Shown: positions 25,311 to 35,896, numbered from the stretch's first letter. The stretch: DNA of 64,000 bases from Vibrio tapetis subsp. quintayensis (GCF_030409945.1 NZ_JAUFQV010000026.1:558001-622000); one strand, 5' to 3'. Translations and numbers: made by a program. Notes: generated by a model from the letters alone, not told the origin.

Positions 25311-26829
25311 CTAACTGCATCTCCGAAATGCGGTAATTAATCTCGAAAGGGTCGAAAGTGAAGTCGCTTACCCGATTATTTACTGCAACCAATTGGCGAT
25401 AGTAAGTAATTGGGATAAGCGGCATTTCATTGGCTAGCAGTTGCGCAGCTTTGGTTGAAAGCTCTCGATAATGTTGTTGATCCATTTCAGATGAAAGTTG
25501 GTTAAGGATCTGAGTAAACTCTGCGGACTCCCAGTTTGTCGGGCCCCAACCTGACCCTTTTTTGGTCGCGAAGTCGCGCATTAGCAGTGGCAGAGGATCG
25601 GCCAGTGTTCCGAAGTTACGGGCGATCAGTGCCATTTCTAACGTCCCATCATGATGTTTTGCTGGCACGGCACTCGAATTGTCGATTGAAATCTGCATAT
25701 CCACACCCAATTCACGAAGTTGCGCTTGCAGCGCTGTTGCGATCAGCGGTAGCTCAGGACGGTCAGAATAAGTGACTAGCTGAATTTTGAAAATCTCTCC
25801 GTTCTTTTCAAGTAACTGCTCAGAGTTAAGCTCCCAACCTTGAGATGACATAAGCGCCTGTGCTTCAGATAGGCCTCGGTGTGATGCGGGTAAGTTGTCT
25901 GCATGCCATGCACCAAGTGCAGGAGAAAACAATTGGTAAGCTTGTGAACCTGGCAGTCTTAATACCGAATTAGCAATACCATCACGGTCGATGGCTAAGC
26001 TCAACGCTTTACGAATATCGGCATGATTGAGGAATTTGTGTTCGTTGTTCAGTTTAATCAACACGGTACGAGGCATGGATTCAACATGCAGTTTTAGGTT
26101 ATCTGCCTGTTGTAAATTCGCCATACTCACAGGGTCAACCGTATAAACGATATCGGCTTGGCCGCTTTGAGCAAGTAAGGTCCGGCTTTCTGTACGGTGG
26201 CCCGCAAGGTAGCTGACCTGATCTATTTTGGCTTTCTCTTTCCAGTAATCTTCATAGCGAGAGACGGTAGCTTTGTGGGGAGGGGTTAACTCTTTAACCT
26301 GGTAAGGGCCAGTACCGGCTATCTTAATACCAGCTTCATTTTGATCGATATTGGTAACGATTGCGGTTGTGTAATGGGCGAGTACAGACGTCAGAGGTCG
26401 ATAAGGTTTCGTTAAGGTAATCACTACGTCATTGTTTTCGGCGAAGATGGTGGCAACGGGTACGTGTCGCATTACTCCGGGTTTGCTTTTTGCGGCTCTC
26501 AAAGACTCAACAACCGAGAGGGCGGTCAGAGGGGTGTCATCATGAAACTTGATGTTATCGCGAATGGCAAAACGCCATGTCAGCCCATCTTGCGACTGGG
26601 TCCAGCTTTTTGCTAATAGCGGGAAAGGTTCGGCGTTTTCATTAATTCCAACTAGCGCTTCGACAACTTGTAGCCGAGAAAATAAGAAACCGTCTTTCGA
26701 CATATCTTGGCTGTTAAATTCAAATGGCCCTGATATCGCAAGTGTTGTGGGTTTTGAATTGGGTTGAATGAACCAAGCGGTACTCGCCACGATGGTGAGC
26801 AGTAATAAAAGTATCCATTTTTTATTCAT
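25303..26829 (-). CDS. Opp/Nik-type periplasmic solute-binding protein
   Basis: 508 aa, SBP_bac_5 family. The N-terminal hydrophobic segment (WILLLLLTIVASTAWFI) has no lipobox Cys, so it is either a Sec signal or an uncleaved anchor. Family motifs: GLTWRFAIRDNIKFHDDTPLTA and FLNHADIRKALSLAIDRDGIA. Members bind peptides, nickel, or metal-chelating opines. The promoter carries a Zur-like and a Fur-like box, so a metal or metallophore ligand is a better guess than peptide (inference). First gene of the four-gene operon. Confidence 0.85.
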   Translation of the reverse strand: MNKKWILLLLLTIVASTAWFIQPNSKPTTLAISGPFEFNSQDMSKDGFLFSRLQVVEALVGINENAEPFPLLAKSWTQSQDGLTWRFAIRDNIKFHDDTPLTALSVVESLRAAKSKPGVMRHVPVATIFAENNDVVITLTKPYRPLTSVLAHYTTAIVTNIDQNEAGIKIAGTGPYQVKELTPPHKATVSRYEDYWKEKAKIDQVSYLAGHRTESRTLLAQSGQADIVYTVDPVSMANLQQADNLKLHVESMPRTVLIKLNNEHKFLNHADIRKALSLAIDRDGIANSVLRLPGSQAYQLFSPALGAWHADNLPASHRGLSEAQALMSSQGWELNSEQLLEKNGEIFKIQLVTYSDRPELPLIATALQAQLRELGVDMQISIDNSSAVPAKHHDGTLEMALIARNFGTLADPLPLLMRDFATKKGSGWGPTNWESAEFTQILNQLSSEMDQQHYRELSTKAAQLLANEMPLIPITYYRQLVAVNNRVSDFTFDPFEINYRISEMQLDD

Positions 26830-26851
26830 CGTAATCTCATATTAATTGTTA

Positions 26852-26866
26852 TGTTATATCATAACA
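26852..26866 (-). promoter_or_regulatory. candidate Zur box upstream of the Opp-type operon
   Basis: TGTTATATCATAACA differs at one position from the 7-1-7 palindrome TGTTATANTATAACA, the core of gamma-proteobacterial Zur sites. The surrounding symmetry extends to GTTATG...CATAAC (26848-26865). It is centred 30 bases before the binding-protein ATG. Zinc-dependent repression is predicted. Confidence 0.55.
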
Positions 26867-26878
26867 GCAAATTCTGAT

Positions 26879-26893
26879 TGATAACGGTTATCA
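26879..26893 (-). promoter_or_regulatory. candidate Fur box upstream of the Opp-type operon
   Basis: TGATAACGGTTATCA is a perfect 7-1-7 palindrome and matches the Fur 7-1-7 motif TGATAATNATTATCA at all but the two innermost symmetric bases. It lies 12 bases upstream of the Zur-like box, so both could act on one promoter. Confidence 0.5.
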
Positions 26894-27032
26894 TGTCCAG
26901 CTCAAATTACTTATTTATAAAATTAAAATCTTGGCGTATTGAGTACGGTTAATTAAATGTAATTCAACGGAATGGAAAGGTTACGGAAGGTGGCAAGGCG
27001 TAGGATAGAAAGGGTAAAAAAGCGAGCGTCAA

Positions 27033-27063
27033 TAAAAAAGCTCATGGGTAATCACCATGAGCT
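27033..27063 (-). terminator. terminator of the 82-aa gene
   Basis: On the minus strand, AGCTCATGG / CCATGAGCT (27055-27063 and 27039-27047) forms a nine-pair stem with a 7-base loop followed by a T run (A run 27033-27038 on the plus strand). Textbook intrinsic terminator, 28 bases after the stop. Confidence 0.85.
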
Positions 27064-27090
27064 CTTTGTTTTGATCGGTAGGTAGAACGG

Positions 27091-27339
27091 TTAGTGTGGG
27101 CGTTTTGGGCCGTTACGGACTAACTCTTTACCGTTATCGTATACTTCTTGTGTAACCCAGCGACCCAGTAGCAACTTATGCTTGCTGTCAAAAACCGCGA
27201 TGAATGGGCGGCCGTCAGAGTTGTTTTTTGCCAAGCCAATGCCTTCAACACCTTGTAAACCAAAGCCACCATTTTCAACCATCAGCATGAAAGCTTCTAG
27301 TTCGCCAAGGCTGTCTATAATACCGAGTTCGTCATTCAT
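27091..27339 (-). CDS. small conserved cytoplasmic protein of unknown function
   Basis: 82 aa, no signal peptide or membrane segment. It starts acidic (MNDELGIIDSLGELEAFM) and ends basic (NGPKRPH). Coding status rests on the strong terminator directly after its stop, an AGAGCAAAAAAT leader and a protein-like composition. I recognise no family and no function. It is separated from the MsbA-type gene upstream by about 110 bases. Confidence 0.65.
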   Translation of the reverse strand: MNDELGIIDSLGELEAFMLMVENGGFGLQGVEGIGLAKNNSDGRPFIAVFDSKHKLLLGRWVTQEVYDNGKELVRNGPKRPH

Positions 27340-27448
27340 ATTTTTTGCTCTTCGTTCTTTGCCAAAAGAAGTGATTTAACACCCTTTCTCATTAATTAAT
27401 TGCGCGTACTTTACCTGTGATGGCACTAAATTGATACATTTCGACCGT

Positions 27449-29281
27449 CTAATTTGCCTGCGTTGGCATGTGCTTAAACTGTAGCTCGACCAGTCGTTGG
27501 TACAAGTCACAGTTTTGCATTAAGGATTGGTGATCGCCAATTTCGACAATCGTACCATTCTCCATGACGGCAATTTGATCCGCGTGTTGAATGGTAGACA
27601 AGCGGTGAGCGATGATGATGGTCGTTCTATCGCGCATCAGTTCTTCCAGCGCCTGTTGAACATGATGTTCGCTTTCACTGTCCAACGCGCTCGTCGCTTC
27701 GTCGAGCAGTAGAATGCTTGGATCTTTCAAAATAGCTCGAGCGATGGCAATGCGTTGACGTTGTCCACCAGACAAGCGAACCCCTCGAGATCCCAAGTAG
27801 CTATGGTAACCATCTGGAAGCTGCATAATGAATTCGTCGGCATGGGCTTTCTTCGCGGCTTCAATGACTTGCTGGTCGGTGGCATTTGGCGTTCCGTAGC
27901 GGATGTTGTAAAACACGTCGTTGCTGAACAGAGCAGGCTGCTGAGGAACCAAAGCCATTTGCTGGCGCAGCTCGTTTGGATCGAGTTGCTTAATATCAAC
28001 GCCGCCTAGGGTGACGCAGCCATCTTGCGGGTCGTAAAAACGTTGCATCAATTCGAAAATGGTTGTTTTGCCAGCCCCTGACGGGCCAACTAATGCCAGA
28101 ACTTTTCCTTGGGCCGCGTTGAGTGACAACTTTTGAGCGGCGGCTTGGCTTGGTCGTGATGGGTAGTGAAACGTAACATTTTCAAACTGAATTTCAGATG
28201 TTAATGACGCCGCTGGAGTCGTGTCACTTGTGTTTGATGGGGGCTGTATGTGGCTTTCAATATGAAGTACTTCTATTAATCTTTCGGTGGCGCCGGCAGC
28301 TCGTTGTAATTCTCCCATCACTTCAGAAATGGTCGCCAATGAAGACGCAACGATGATGGCATAAAAAACAAAAGCGCCCAGTTCTCCTCCGCTCATGGCG
28401 CCTGAAATAACATCACTGCCGCCGACCCACAACATGCCGTTAATGGCGCCAAAAACAATAATGATGACACCAGCAATTAAGGTGGCACGTTGTTGGATTC
28501 GCTTTTTTCCAATCTCAAAGGCGTTGTCGACCTCAAGGGCAAAGGAACGGCTTTCTTGAGGTTCATTGGTAAAGCTCTGCACCGTTTTAATATGCTCAAT
28601 GGCTTCGCCTGCGTAACTGCCAACATCGGCCATAGAGTCTTGGCTTTTACGTGACAGTTTTCGAACTCGTCGGCCATAAAACAAAATAGGTAACAAAATA
28701 AACGGGACGGAGACAAGGACGATCAAGGTCAGTTTGATGTTGGTTGCAAACAGCATGACCAGTGCGCCCAAGAACATCAAACAGCTTCGAAGCGCCATTG
28801 AAAATGATGAACCAATGATACTTTGAAGTAGCGTAGTATCGGTAGTGATGCGTGACATAATATCGCCGCTACCACTGGTTTCGAAATAGCTTGGGTGCAA
28901 TGTAATGGCGTGGTTAAACACCGCTAGCCTGATGTCTGCACTGATGCGCTCACCCAGCCAAGAAACGAGATAGAATCGAGCGTAGGTGCCTATGGCAATC
29001 AAAACTGTGATGATAAAAATGAAACCGACAGCACTTTTGAGTTGCTCAATTGATTGTTGAGCAAAGCCTTGGTCGATAAGCATGCGAACACCTTGGCCAA
29101 CAGACAGCATGACGGATGCGGTAAATATCAGAGCGACGACACTGGCCAACACGCGCCATTTGTATGGGCGTATAAATTGAAGCAGTTCTTTTAAAATCGC
29201 GAGGCTTTTTTTATCCGCACTGGAAGCGGCAATAGTTTCGGAAGTGGACGTGCTTTGATTGGACGGATTGTCGCTTTGCAT
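27449..29281 (-). CDS. MsbA-like ABC exporter (fused membrane and ATPase domains)
   Basis: 610 aa half-transporter. The transmembrane domain (about residues 35-330) has six helices. The ATPase domain (about 360-600) has Walker A GPSGAGKTT, signature LSGGQRQR and Walker B LLLDEATSALD. It functions as a homodimer to export lipids, drugs or peptides. It resembles vibrio multidrug/lipid exporters of this size, but is not clearly the essential MsbA (no lpxK beside it). The gene stands alone. Confidence 0.9.
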   Translation of the reverse strand: MQSDNPSNQSTSTSETIAASSADKKSLAILKELLQFIRPYKWRVLASVVALIFTASVMLSVGQGVRMLIDQGFAQQSIEQLKSAVGFIFIITVLIAIGTYARFYLVSWLGERISADIRLAVFNHAITLHPSYFETSGSGDIMSRITTDTTLLQSIIGSSFSMALRSCLMFLGALVMLFATNIKLTLIVLVSVPFILLPILFYGRRVRKLSRKSQDSMADVGSYAGEAIEHIKTVQSFTNEPQESRSFALEVDNAFEIGKKRIQQRATLIAGVIIIVFGAINGMLWVGGSDVISGAMSGGELGAFVFYAIIVASSLATISEVMGELQRAAGATERLIEVLHIESHIQPPSNTSDTTPAASLTSEIQFENVTFHYPSRPSQAAAQKLSLNAAQGKVLALVGPSGAGKTTIFELMQRFYDPQDGCVTLGGVDIKQLDPNELRQQMALVPQQPALFSNDVFYNIRYGTPNATDQQVIEAAKKAHADEFIMQLPDGYHSYLGSRGVRLSGGQRQRIAIARAILKDPSILLLDEATSALDSESEHHVQQALEELMRDRTTIIIAHRLSTIQHADQIAVMENGTIVEIGDHQSLMQNCDLYQRLVELQFKHMPTQAN

Positions 29282-29370
29282 AAAGGCTCGTTCTATAAAC
29301 TATCGAATATAAAATTAGCATACGTGATGATAGTGATGGATACAAATTTGTACTGATATCAATCTGCTAT

Positions 29371-29408
29371 TGCAGAAAAAGAAAACCCACCGAGTAGCGG
29401 TGGGTTTT
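29371..29408 (-). terminator. terminator of the M3 peptidase gene
   Basis: AAAACCCACC (29382-29391) / GGTGGGTTTT (29399-29408) is a ten-pair stem with a 7-base loop. On the minus strand it runs into TTTTCTTTTT. It lies about 70 bases past the peptidase stop. Confidence 0.82.
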
Positions 29409-29475
29409 ATTGTTGGATGTCGATTCTTGCTTGTCTGTTATAGAAAGTCGCTTATAACAAGCACTGACTTACAAA

Positions 29476-31323
29476 TTAACGACCATAATGTTCAACAATA
29501 TAGTTTTCGAAATCATCACACATTTGGGCATCAGACAATGTATTCAACGCCAGTAGTTTATCACCATCAACGATTTTTATTTTAGCATTGAGCGATGAAA
29601 CATCGGATTGAGTTCGGGTTTTCAAGCCGGCAATTTTAGCCAGTTCAGACTGCCAAGCTTGCTCTGAGGACAAGTTACATTCGTCTGCTAAGTATTTCGC
29701 ATTAAAACCTTCACCCGTTAGGCTTTCGATGCTGCCATTGTGATTGACACTATTGCCAGCATTCCAATAATGTTTCGCCAGCAATGGGCCGATCTCTGGG
29801 TTATCCGTTAAGTAGCCAAACTTTTCGGTGAAATGGGCTCGAGTTTGATACACCGCCATGTGAGCAAGAAGATAGCCGTGATAAGCACAAGAAGCTTCGT
29901 CTGAGATCAGGTGTGGAATCGCCATTAATGGGCGAGCTGAACAGGCTAAACCTAAAATACGTGTTTCCATCTCACGTGCTAATTGAGTTATGCGTTCGGC
30001 CGTCAGTTCGTCATCGCTTAATTGATACAGTGCTCGTTCAAAATACGGTACAACTAAGATGCTGCGTTCTTCATAGGCTTTGAACGGTTGTTTCGCATCG
30101 ATCATGGCTTTGATGATGTCATCCGGTACGGGTTGGCCGTCATCATTTAACGCGTACTGCTTAAGCCAATCTGCATCATTAAGTAAGCTGTCGCAAAACA
30201 TCGACTGTGTTTCAGCATAAGCCATGGATGTTGGAGCAAACTCTTGAGAGAAGCATGGAGCATTCATTTTAACATTAGCGAAGTGGGCGGCATGACCCCC
30301 TTCATGGAATAAGGTGTTGATACCATCGTAGCCGCTGCCCATTTGATCGGGTTTAGCGTTACTAGTGAAGTTAACTTTGGCTGCTACCCATTCATTTTGA
30401 TCATAAAAAGAGGGGATAGGTCCGTGACAAAAACCGTTGGGATATTTGCCTTTACGGTCTAGTAAATCTAACGTCAATTCGGCTTGCGAAAACTCAATGT
30501 TGAGTCGACCAAAGGACTCAATCCAGCGTCTCAGTGATTTAGAGAACGGCACGTAAGCATCAAGCTCTCGCATCACATCACCAGAATAGGAGTACACAAA
30601 ATTGTGGCCTAATAGTGCATCGGCGCCTTTTGCGTCAGATAATGACGCTAAACTTGCTAAATGGCTGTCGCGGGTTCTTTGTTCAAAATCATCCAAGATG
30701 CTAAATAGCTGCTCGGTTGTCATCTGTTCTTTTTTGTTGACTGAATAGTCGAAGAAGTTATCGAAACCAAGCGTTTTCGCAAATTGATTACGACGCTTAA
30801 TGAGTTCAATAAAGCCGTTTTTCAGTAGCCATTGTTCTAGGTCTAAAAATGCTTGATGCGAGGATTTTCGTACTGTTTCGTCGTCGCTAGCTCTAACATT
30901 GGAAGCAAGGGTTGGTAATGACCCTTCTACTTTATTGCCGCTGTCATCAGTGAAATACAACGAATGATTTTGCTTCTTATCGAATAACTCCGTTTCAAAT
31001 GCGATTAAGTCGGCTTTAAGAGCTTTGCCCTCTGCTGATTCGATTGAATGTGCTTTAAACGTCGCTAACCAACCTTTTAACCCGGTGACGGTTTTGGCTT
31101 GTTCGTCAGAGTCTTGGATATCGTTGGTGAGCAGCAGGTGCTGCTCAACATCATTGATTTGACTCGAATCACTCAAAAACTGGTTTAATTCTGTTTCAGA
31201 TTGGGAAAGACCATCGTAATCGACCTTAATTCCCATGTAAGTATCCCAGAAGCGATCTTCTTTAGTTCTGTGGATGGAAAGATAGCGTTGATTGAGTTGG
31301 TTAAGAAAAGCCGTCGCTGCCAT
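29476..31323 (-). CDS. M3 family metallopeptidase (oligoendopeptidase F-like)
   Basis: 615 aa from the ATG at 31323, chosen for the AAAGGA ribosome site; the frame stays open 40 more codons upstream with non-family sequence. The zinc motif HEGGH (residues 340-344 from this start) is the M3 active site, followed by the EFAPTSMAYAETQS helix carrying the third zinc ligand Glu. Cytoplasmic zinc peptidase cleaving oligopeptides. The gene stands alone with its own terminator. Confidence 0.88.
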   Translation of the reverse strand: MAATAFLNQLNQRYLSIHRTKEDRFWDTYMGIKVDYDGLSQSETELNQFLSDSSQINDVEQHLLLTNDIQDSDEQAKTVTGLKGWLATFKAHSIESAEGKALKADLIAFETELFDKKQNHSLYFTDDSGNKVEGSLPTLASNVRASDDETVRKSSHQAFLDLEQWLLKNGFIELIKRRNQFAKTLGFDNFFDYSVNKKEQMTTEQLFSILDDFEQRTRDSHLASLASLSDAKGADALLGHNFVYSYSGDVMRELDAYVPFSKSLRRWIESFGRLNIEFSQAELTLDLLDRKGKYPNGFCHGPIPSFYDQNEWVAAKVNFTSNAKPDQMGSGYDGINTLFHEGGHAAHFANVKMNAPCFSQEFAPTSMAYAETQSMFCDSLLNDADWLKQYALNDDGQPVPDDIIKAMIDAKQPFKAYEERSILVVPYFERALYQLSDDELTAERITQLAREMETRILGLACSARPLMAIPHLISDEASCAYHGYLLAHMAVYQTRAHFTEKFGYLTDNPEIGPLLAKHYWNAGNSVNHNGSIESLTGEGFNAKYLADECNLSSEQAWQSELAKIAGLKTRTQSDVSSLNAKIKIVDGDKLLALNTLSDAQMCDDFENYIVEHYGR

Positions 31324-31549
31324 TTTAGTTCCTTTAAATGTTTGACCCGAACCTAGGTGTGAGAAGAATGTTGCGTTTAGGTTAGGTTTATATGGCGAAT
31401 ACCATACCACATTTTTATGAAAAGACAGTGAACCATATATCAAATCACTGCTTAAACAGTAAGTTAAACTGGTTGCATTGTGATGTTAAGGGAGAATAGC
31501 AAGCCATCGAGAAGTGACAATGGCTTGGTAAAAAAGGATGTCGGTTGGC

Positions 31550-32764
31550 TTATTCGAAGAAAGGCGTTGCGTCCACTTCGAAGCTACTAGGGGAGATAGC
31601 TTTCACTATTTTTACAGAAGAATGCTTTAATTCGACAAATTTTACATCGGTGAAGCGTTTGTATTTTCGTGAATAAAAGACTTTAATTTCGGGCTTCAGT
31701 GGGTGTTCATCGTTGGAAGTCCAAACGATGCCAACTTGGCTGTCACTCAGTTCGACCAATGAGCCTACCGGGTACATGCCAATGCAGTTAATGAACTTGT
31801 AAACCAGATCTTGATCAAGGTGGAATGGCGTTAAAGTCAGCATGATCTTGAATGCAGCAGCAGAGCTCATACCGTCTTTATAGCAACGATCTGCGGTAAG
31901 GGCATCATAGATGTCTACAATACTGCTCATGCGGCCATGTGTGGGCAGTTCATCGCCTTTTAGGCCATTCGGATAGCCATTGCCATCAAGCTTCTCGTGA
32001 TGCATTAAGCAGACATCTCGGCTAATGTCACTTAAGCCTTCAATATGAGGCACGATATCTTTTGCGTAGACTTGGTGTAATTTGATGTGCTCAAACTCTT
32101 CAGGTGTCAACCGACCTGGTTTGTTTAAAACTTCATCTCTAATTTTGATTTTACCAACGTCATGTAAGATCCCCCCAATGGCCAGTTGGCGCAGGGTATG
32201 TTTATCAAAATCTAAGTGACGGCCAAAAGTGATCAACAAGCAGGCCACATTAACTGAATGTTCTAACAGGTAAGTGTCTTTTTGTCGTAGTGCTGAAACT
32301 ATTTTGATGGCATCAGAATCGACAAGAATGGCGTCGATCATGTTGTCAGCCCAGTCTTCGACTACGTTAAGCTCGACAGATTTACCATCAAAAGTTTCGG
32401 TGAGTATTTTGTGTGCTAAATCTTTGGCTTCACCAATTAATTTTTTCGCTCGTTTTTGACGAACAGCCCGGCTGCCTTTGGGTTTCAGCAGGGCGGATAC
32501 ATCCTCGCTTTCATCTTTCGTTTCAGGCTCATCAAGCTCTGTTTTAAAAGTGCATCCTGACGCTGAAAGTTTTGAGTCTACCCACACAAATTTTACTCCG
32601 CTATCAATCAGCTGAGCGATGGCTTTTTCTGATGATATCCGCCCAGCATTGGCGAGGTTAACTTTTTTACTGTGCTCTATCGCGGTGACAAACATACCAA
32701 CAGAGACATTGGCGATTGGCAGTTTAATGGAATCGTTTGGGTTGGGTTGCACTAGCTTTACCAC
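31550..32764 (-). CDS. HD-GYP domain cyclic-di-GMP phosphodiesterase
   Basis: 404 aa. The N-terminal DUF3391 domain (residues about 13-65) is followed by a basic linker and an HD-GYP domain (about 155-345). Catalytic HD is at 201-202 (HDVGKIKIRDEVLNKPG) and the GYP motif at 263-265 (KLDGNGYPNGLKGDEL), so the active site is complete. It degrades c-di-GMP, affecting motility, biofilm or virulence. There is no sensory membrane region. The start is a GTG with no clear ribosome site; a second in-frame GTG four codons in is possible. An 8-bp hairpin (31500-31527) follows the gene. Confidence 0.92.
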   Translation of the reverse strand: MVKLVQPNPNDSIKLPIANVSVGMFVTAIEHSKKVNLANAGRISSEKAIAQLIDSGVKFVWVDSKLSASGCTFKTELDEPETKDESEDVSALLKPKGSRAVRQKRAKKLIGEAKDLAHKILTETFDGKSVELNVVEDWADNMIDAILVDSDAIKIVSALRQKDTYLLEHSVNVACLLITFGRHLDFDKHTLRQLAIGGILHDVGKIKIRDEVLNKPGRLTPEEFEHIKLHQVYAKDIVPHIEGLSDISRDVCLMHHEKLDGNGYPNGLKGDELPTHGRMSSIVDIYDALTADRCYKDGMSSAAAFKIMLTLTPFHLDQDLVYKFINCIGMYPVGSLVELSDSQVGIVWTSNDEHPLKPEIKVFYSRKYKRFTDVKFVELKHSSVKIVKAISPSSFEVDATPFFE

Positions 32765-32844
32765 TTTTATGTATATGCAATATTATTGTAGCTACTTTTG
32801 TCGCATTAATGAATGTAACAAATATTTAATTTCGTTCATATATT

Positions 32845-32887
32845 AAAAAAGACACCTAACAAACCTCAAGGAAAAGCGTGTTAGGTG
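32845..32887 (-). terminator. terminator of the malS gene
   Basis: CACCTAACA (32853-32861) / TGTTAGGTG (32879-32887), nine pairs with a 17-base loop. On the minus strand it is followed by TCTTTTTT. It is 23 bases past the amylase stop. Confidence 0.75.
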
Positions 32888-32910
32888 CCAAACTGTGTAT
32901 TAGTTTTTAA

Positions 32911-34974
32911 TTAATTACTTGATTTCCCAGCGTAATAAACGAAAACCTTGTCATTGTTATGGATTCTTGAGAAGCCGTAACCTTGGTCTTGTTTTATCAT
33001 GTTGTGTGATCCAGCCCCGATTGAAGGGTGACTTTGTCTGAATTTTCCTATTGTTTTCCAGTGCGTTAGCAGCTCACCTCGTTTTACATCTAACTTCCAG
33101 TTCATGTCTGAACGGGTACTTTGATGGAAGTCATCCGCATATGGTCCAGGTTTACGTGCGACTTCGTCACCGTAGTAAATCTGTATCGCTCCAGGGCTAA
33201 GTAGTAGTGCATTGGCGGCCCCTTTTTGCATCTCGATAGATTTAAAACGACCGAAAAACAGCTCTGTATCGTGAGAGGACATGTAGCTTACTGGATTAAA
33301 GTCGGGTTTATCGGCCAGCGTTGAAGAGTAGTCGCTGTATGTATTTTCCATTTGTGAGAAACATACGGCGCCTTTATCCATCTTTTTCTGCATATCGAAG
33401 TTAATTAACGCATCAAAACCATCATCAAAATATGGGCTGCGATAGGCATTGTGCCCCCAAACTTCGCCCATCATCCAAAATGGTGAATTGGGTTTATCGT
33501 GCTCTTTTTGCCATGTCTCTAGTTCGTTGCTTGCTTGCTGCTTTAAACGTTTCCATACATCACTTTCAACGTGTTTAACCGTATCAACACGGAAGCCGTC
33601 AATACCAAACCTCTTCACCCAATCAGTTTGCCATTCGATTAGATAATCAGTGACAGTGTAATCGTCTCTTTTAGCGACTCGCGTTCCTGGGTTTTCCAGT
33701 AACCACTGAGGTGGTGTTACAAATTGGTCTGACTCTGTTTTTAAGTCGGGTAAGCCAGCTAATGACATGGTTATGTCACTGCTACCGGGTTGGTCGTAAC
33801 CAGGTAAACCTGTTCTCACCCAATCTTTGCCCCACCAATTTTCCCACTCCGGGCTTTGGTAATTAATGGCTTCATGAAAACTGTGCCAGTTTTGGTTGCC
33901 TTTAGGGTTCCAATTACGCCATTTTTGGGGCCAGTCGGATGGGGGATTAACCGCATTGATGTGATCAAACTGGAGGTCAGCCAGTGTTGCGTAACCAGTA
34001 TGGTTAAGAACGGCATCAAGGAGAATACGGATTCCGCGCTTATGTGCTTCTTTAACCAATAAGGCTAGGTCTTCTTCGTTACCGAAATTTTCGTCAATTT
34101 TAGTGAAGTCTCGAGTCCAATAGCCATGATAAGCATAAAATGGGAATGAACCTTTATCGCCGCCGCCTACAAAGCCATGCACTTGTTCTACTATTGGAGA
34201 AAGCCAAATTGCATCCATACCCAGTGATTGGATGTAATCGAGCTTATCAATCACACCTTTTAAGTCGCCGCCATGAAATGTGCCAACTTCGTCTTTACCG
34301 TCTTTTTTGCGCCCATAACTGAAGTCGTTGGTGGTGTCTCCGTTGTTGAATCGGTCGACCATGACGAAGTAGATACTGGCATTGCGCCAATCAAAGGTAC
34401 TGTCTGATTTCTTTGCTTCGACTTCTTCTAACAGAACGAGTCCATTCGATTTGTCGCTGGGTGTTAATGTTACAGAATGCTGGTTAACCGTGACGATTTC
34501 ATCGGTAAAGGCATTTCGCAATTGCGTGCCATCTTTAAAGGTGTCGCCAAGCTGAATAGTGACTGCACCACCCGCATATACGTCACATTCTACCTGTGGA
34601 AGAGGGCGTTTAAATTCTGATTTTGTGCTTTTCTTTGGCTGACGTTTTAGTGACAGTGTGTGGTTGGTTGCATCGAACTGAAATGCGTAATCACCCGCAA
34701 AGCGGATCTTGAATGAAAATTCAGTGGCTTGATTACAATTTAGAGACAACGGTGTATTGAATTTCACCCGCTGATTTTCAGTGGCACTACACGCGCCGTC
34801 TAAGCCATTTACTGTAAATGTGTATTGTGACTTGTTTAATGGCACCACTAAGGCAGAATCGGCCGGAAGAGGAAAATCCCGGCTGTTCGTTGACGTAGCA
34901 ATGGTGATGTTAGGGGATGCATAGCTTTGAAATGCGGCGGCCAGTATAGCACTGGTAAGCAAAGTCCGTTTCAT
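32911..34974 (-). CDS. malS: periplasmic alpha-amylase
   Basis: 687 aa (E. coli MalS 676) with a signal peptide (to AFQSYA). An N-terminal beta region (about 20-190) precedes the GH13 barrel. The four conserved regions are visible: DAVLNHTG, GFRVDTVKHVE (nucleophile Asp), MMGEVWGH (acid/base Glu) and YMSSHDTELF. The stretch from VDTVKHV to TRSDMNW follows E. coli MalS closely from memory, including FDALINFD and PGAIQIYYGDE. Cleaves maltodextrins in the periplasm. It is alone here, with no other mal genes. Confidence 0.9.
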   Translation of the reverse strand: MKRTLLTSAILAAAFQSYASPNITIATSTNSRDFPLPADSALVVPLNKSQYTFTVNGLDGACSATENQRVKFNTPLSLNCNQATEFSFKIRFAGDYAFQFDATNHTLSLKRQPKKSTKSEFKRPLPQVECDVYAGGAVTIQLGDTFKDGTQLRNAFTDEIVTVNQHSVTLTPSDKSNGLVLLEEVEAKKSDSTFDWRNASIYFVMVDRFNNGDTTNDFSYGRKKDGKDEVGTFHGGDLKGVIDKLDYIQSLGMDAIWLSPIVEQVHGFVGGGDKGSFPFYAYHGYWTRDFTKIDENFGNEEDLALLVKEAHKRGIRILLDAVLNHTGYATLADLQFDHINAVNPPSDWPQKWRNWNPKGNQNWHSFHEAINYQSPEWENWWGKDWVRTGLPGYDQPGSSDITMSLAGLPDLKTESDQFVTPPQWLLENPGTRVAKRDDYTVTDYLIEWQTDWVKRFGIDGFRVDTVKHVESDVWKRLKQQASNELETWQKEHDKPNSPFWMMGEVWGHNAYRSPYFDDGFDALINFDMQKKMDKGAVCFSQMENTYSDYSSTLADKPDFNPVSYMSSHDTELFFGRFKSIEMQKGAANALLLSPGAIQIYYGDEVARKPGPYADDFHQSTRSDMNWKLDVKRGELLTHWKTIGKFRQSHPSIGAGSHNMIKQDQGYGFSRIHNNDKVFVYYAGKSSN

Positions 34975-35110
34975 CAGTCAGGTCCTATTTAATTGTTATA
35001 AATAGGGTAAGGCAGTTGTGAATAGAGAACATCATTCCTGAGATCTACGCCCTAAAAAGTTAGCTTGATCAAAGTTCAACAGCCAAAAGGCGTAGCTGGA
35101 AAAAGCTAAA

Positions 35111-35145
35111 AGCGACACCTGTCACATTCGGTGTCGCTATCATTT
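35111..35145 (-). terminator. terminator after the DUF2057 gene
   Basis: AGCGACACC (35111-35119) / GGTGTCGCT (35130-35138), nine pairs with a 10-base loop. On the minus strand TTTTAGCTTTTT follows; on the plus strand ATCATTTTTT follows, so it could work in both directions. It is 35 bases past the stop. Confidence 0.75.
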
Positions 35146-35172
35146 TTTAAGGAATGAGAGTTTTTATACGGG

Positions 35173-35823
<651 letters not shown>

Positions 35824-35896
35824 GTTTTCTCCTTACGACAAAGGGCGAGAAATCTCGCCCATGTCTATCTAATTGTTTTAACTGATTTTAGTGCGA

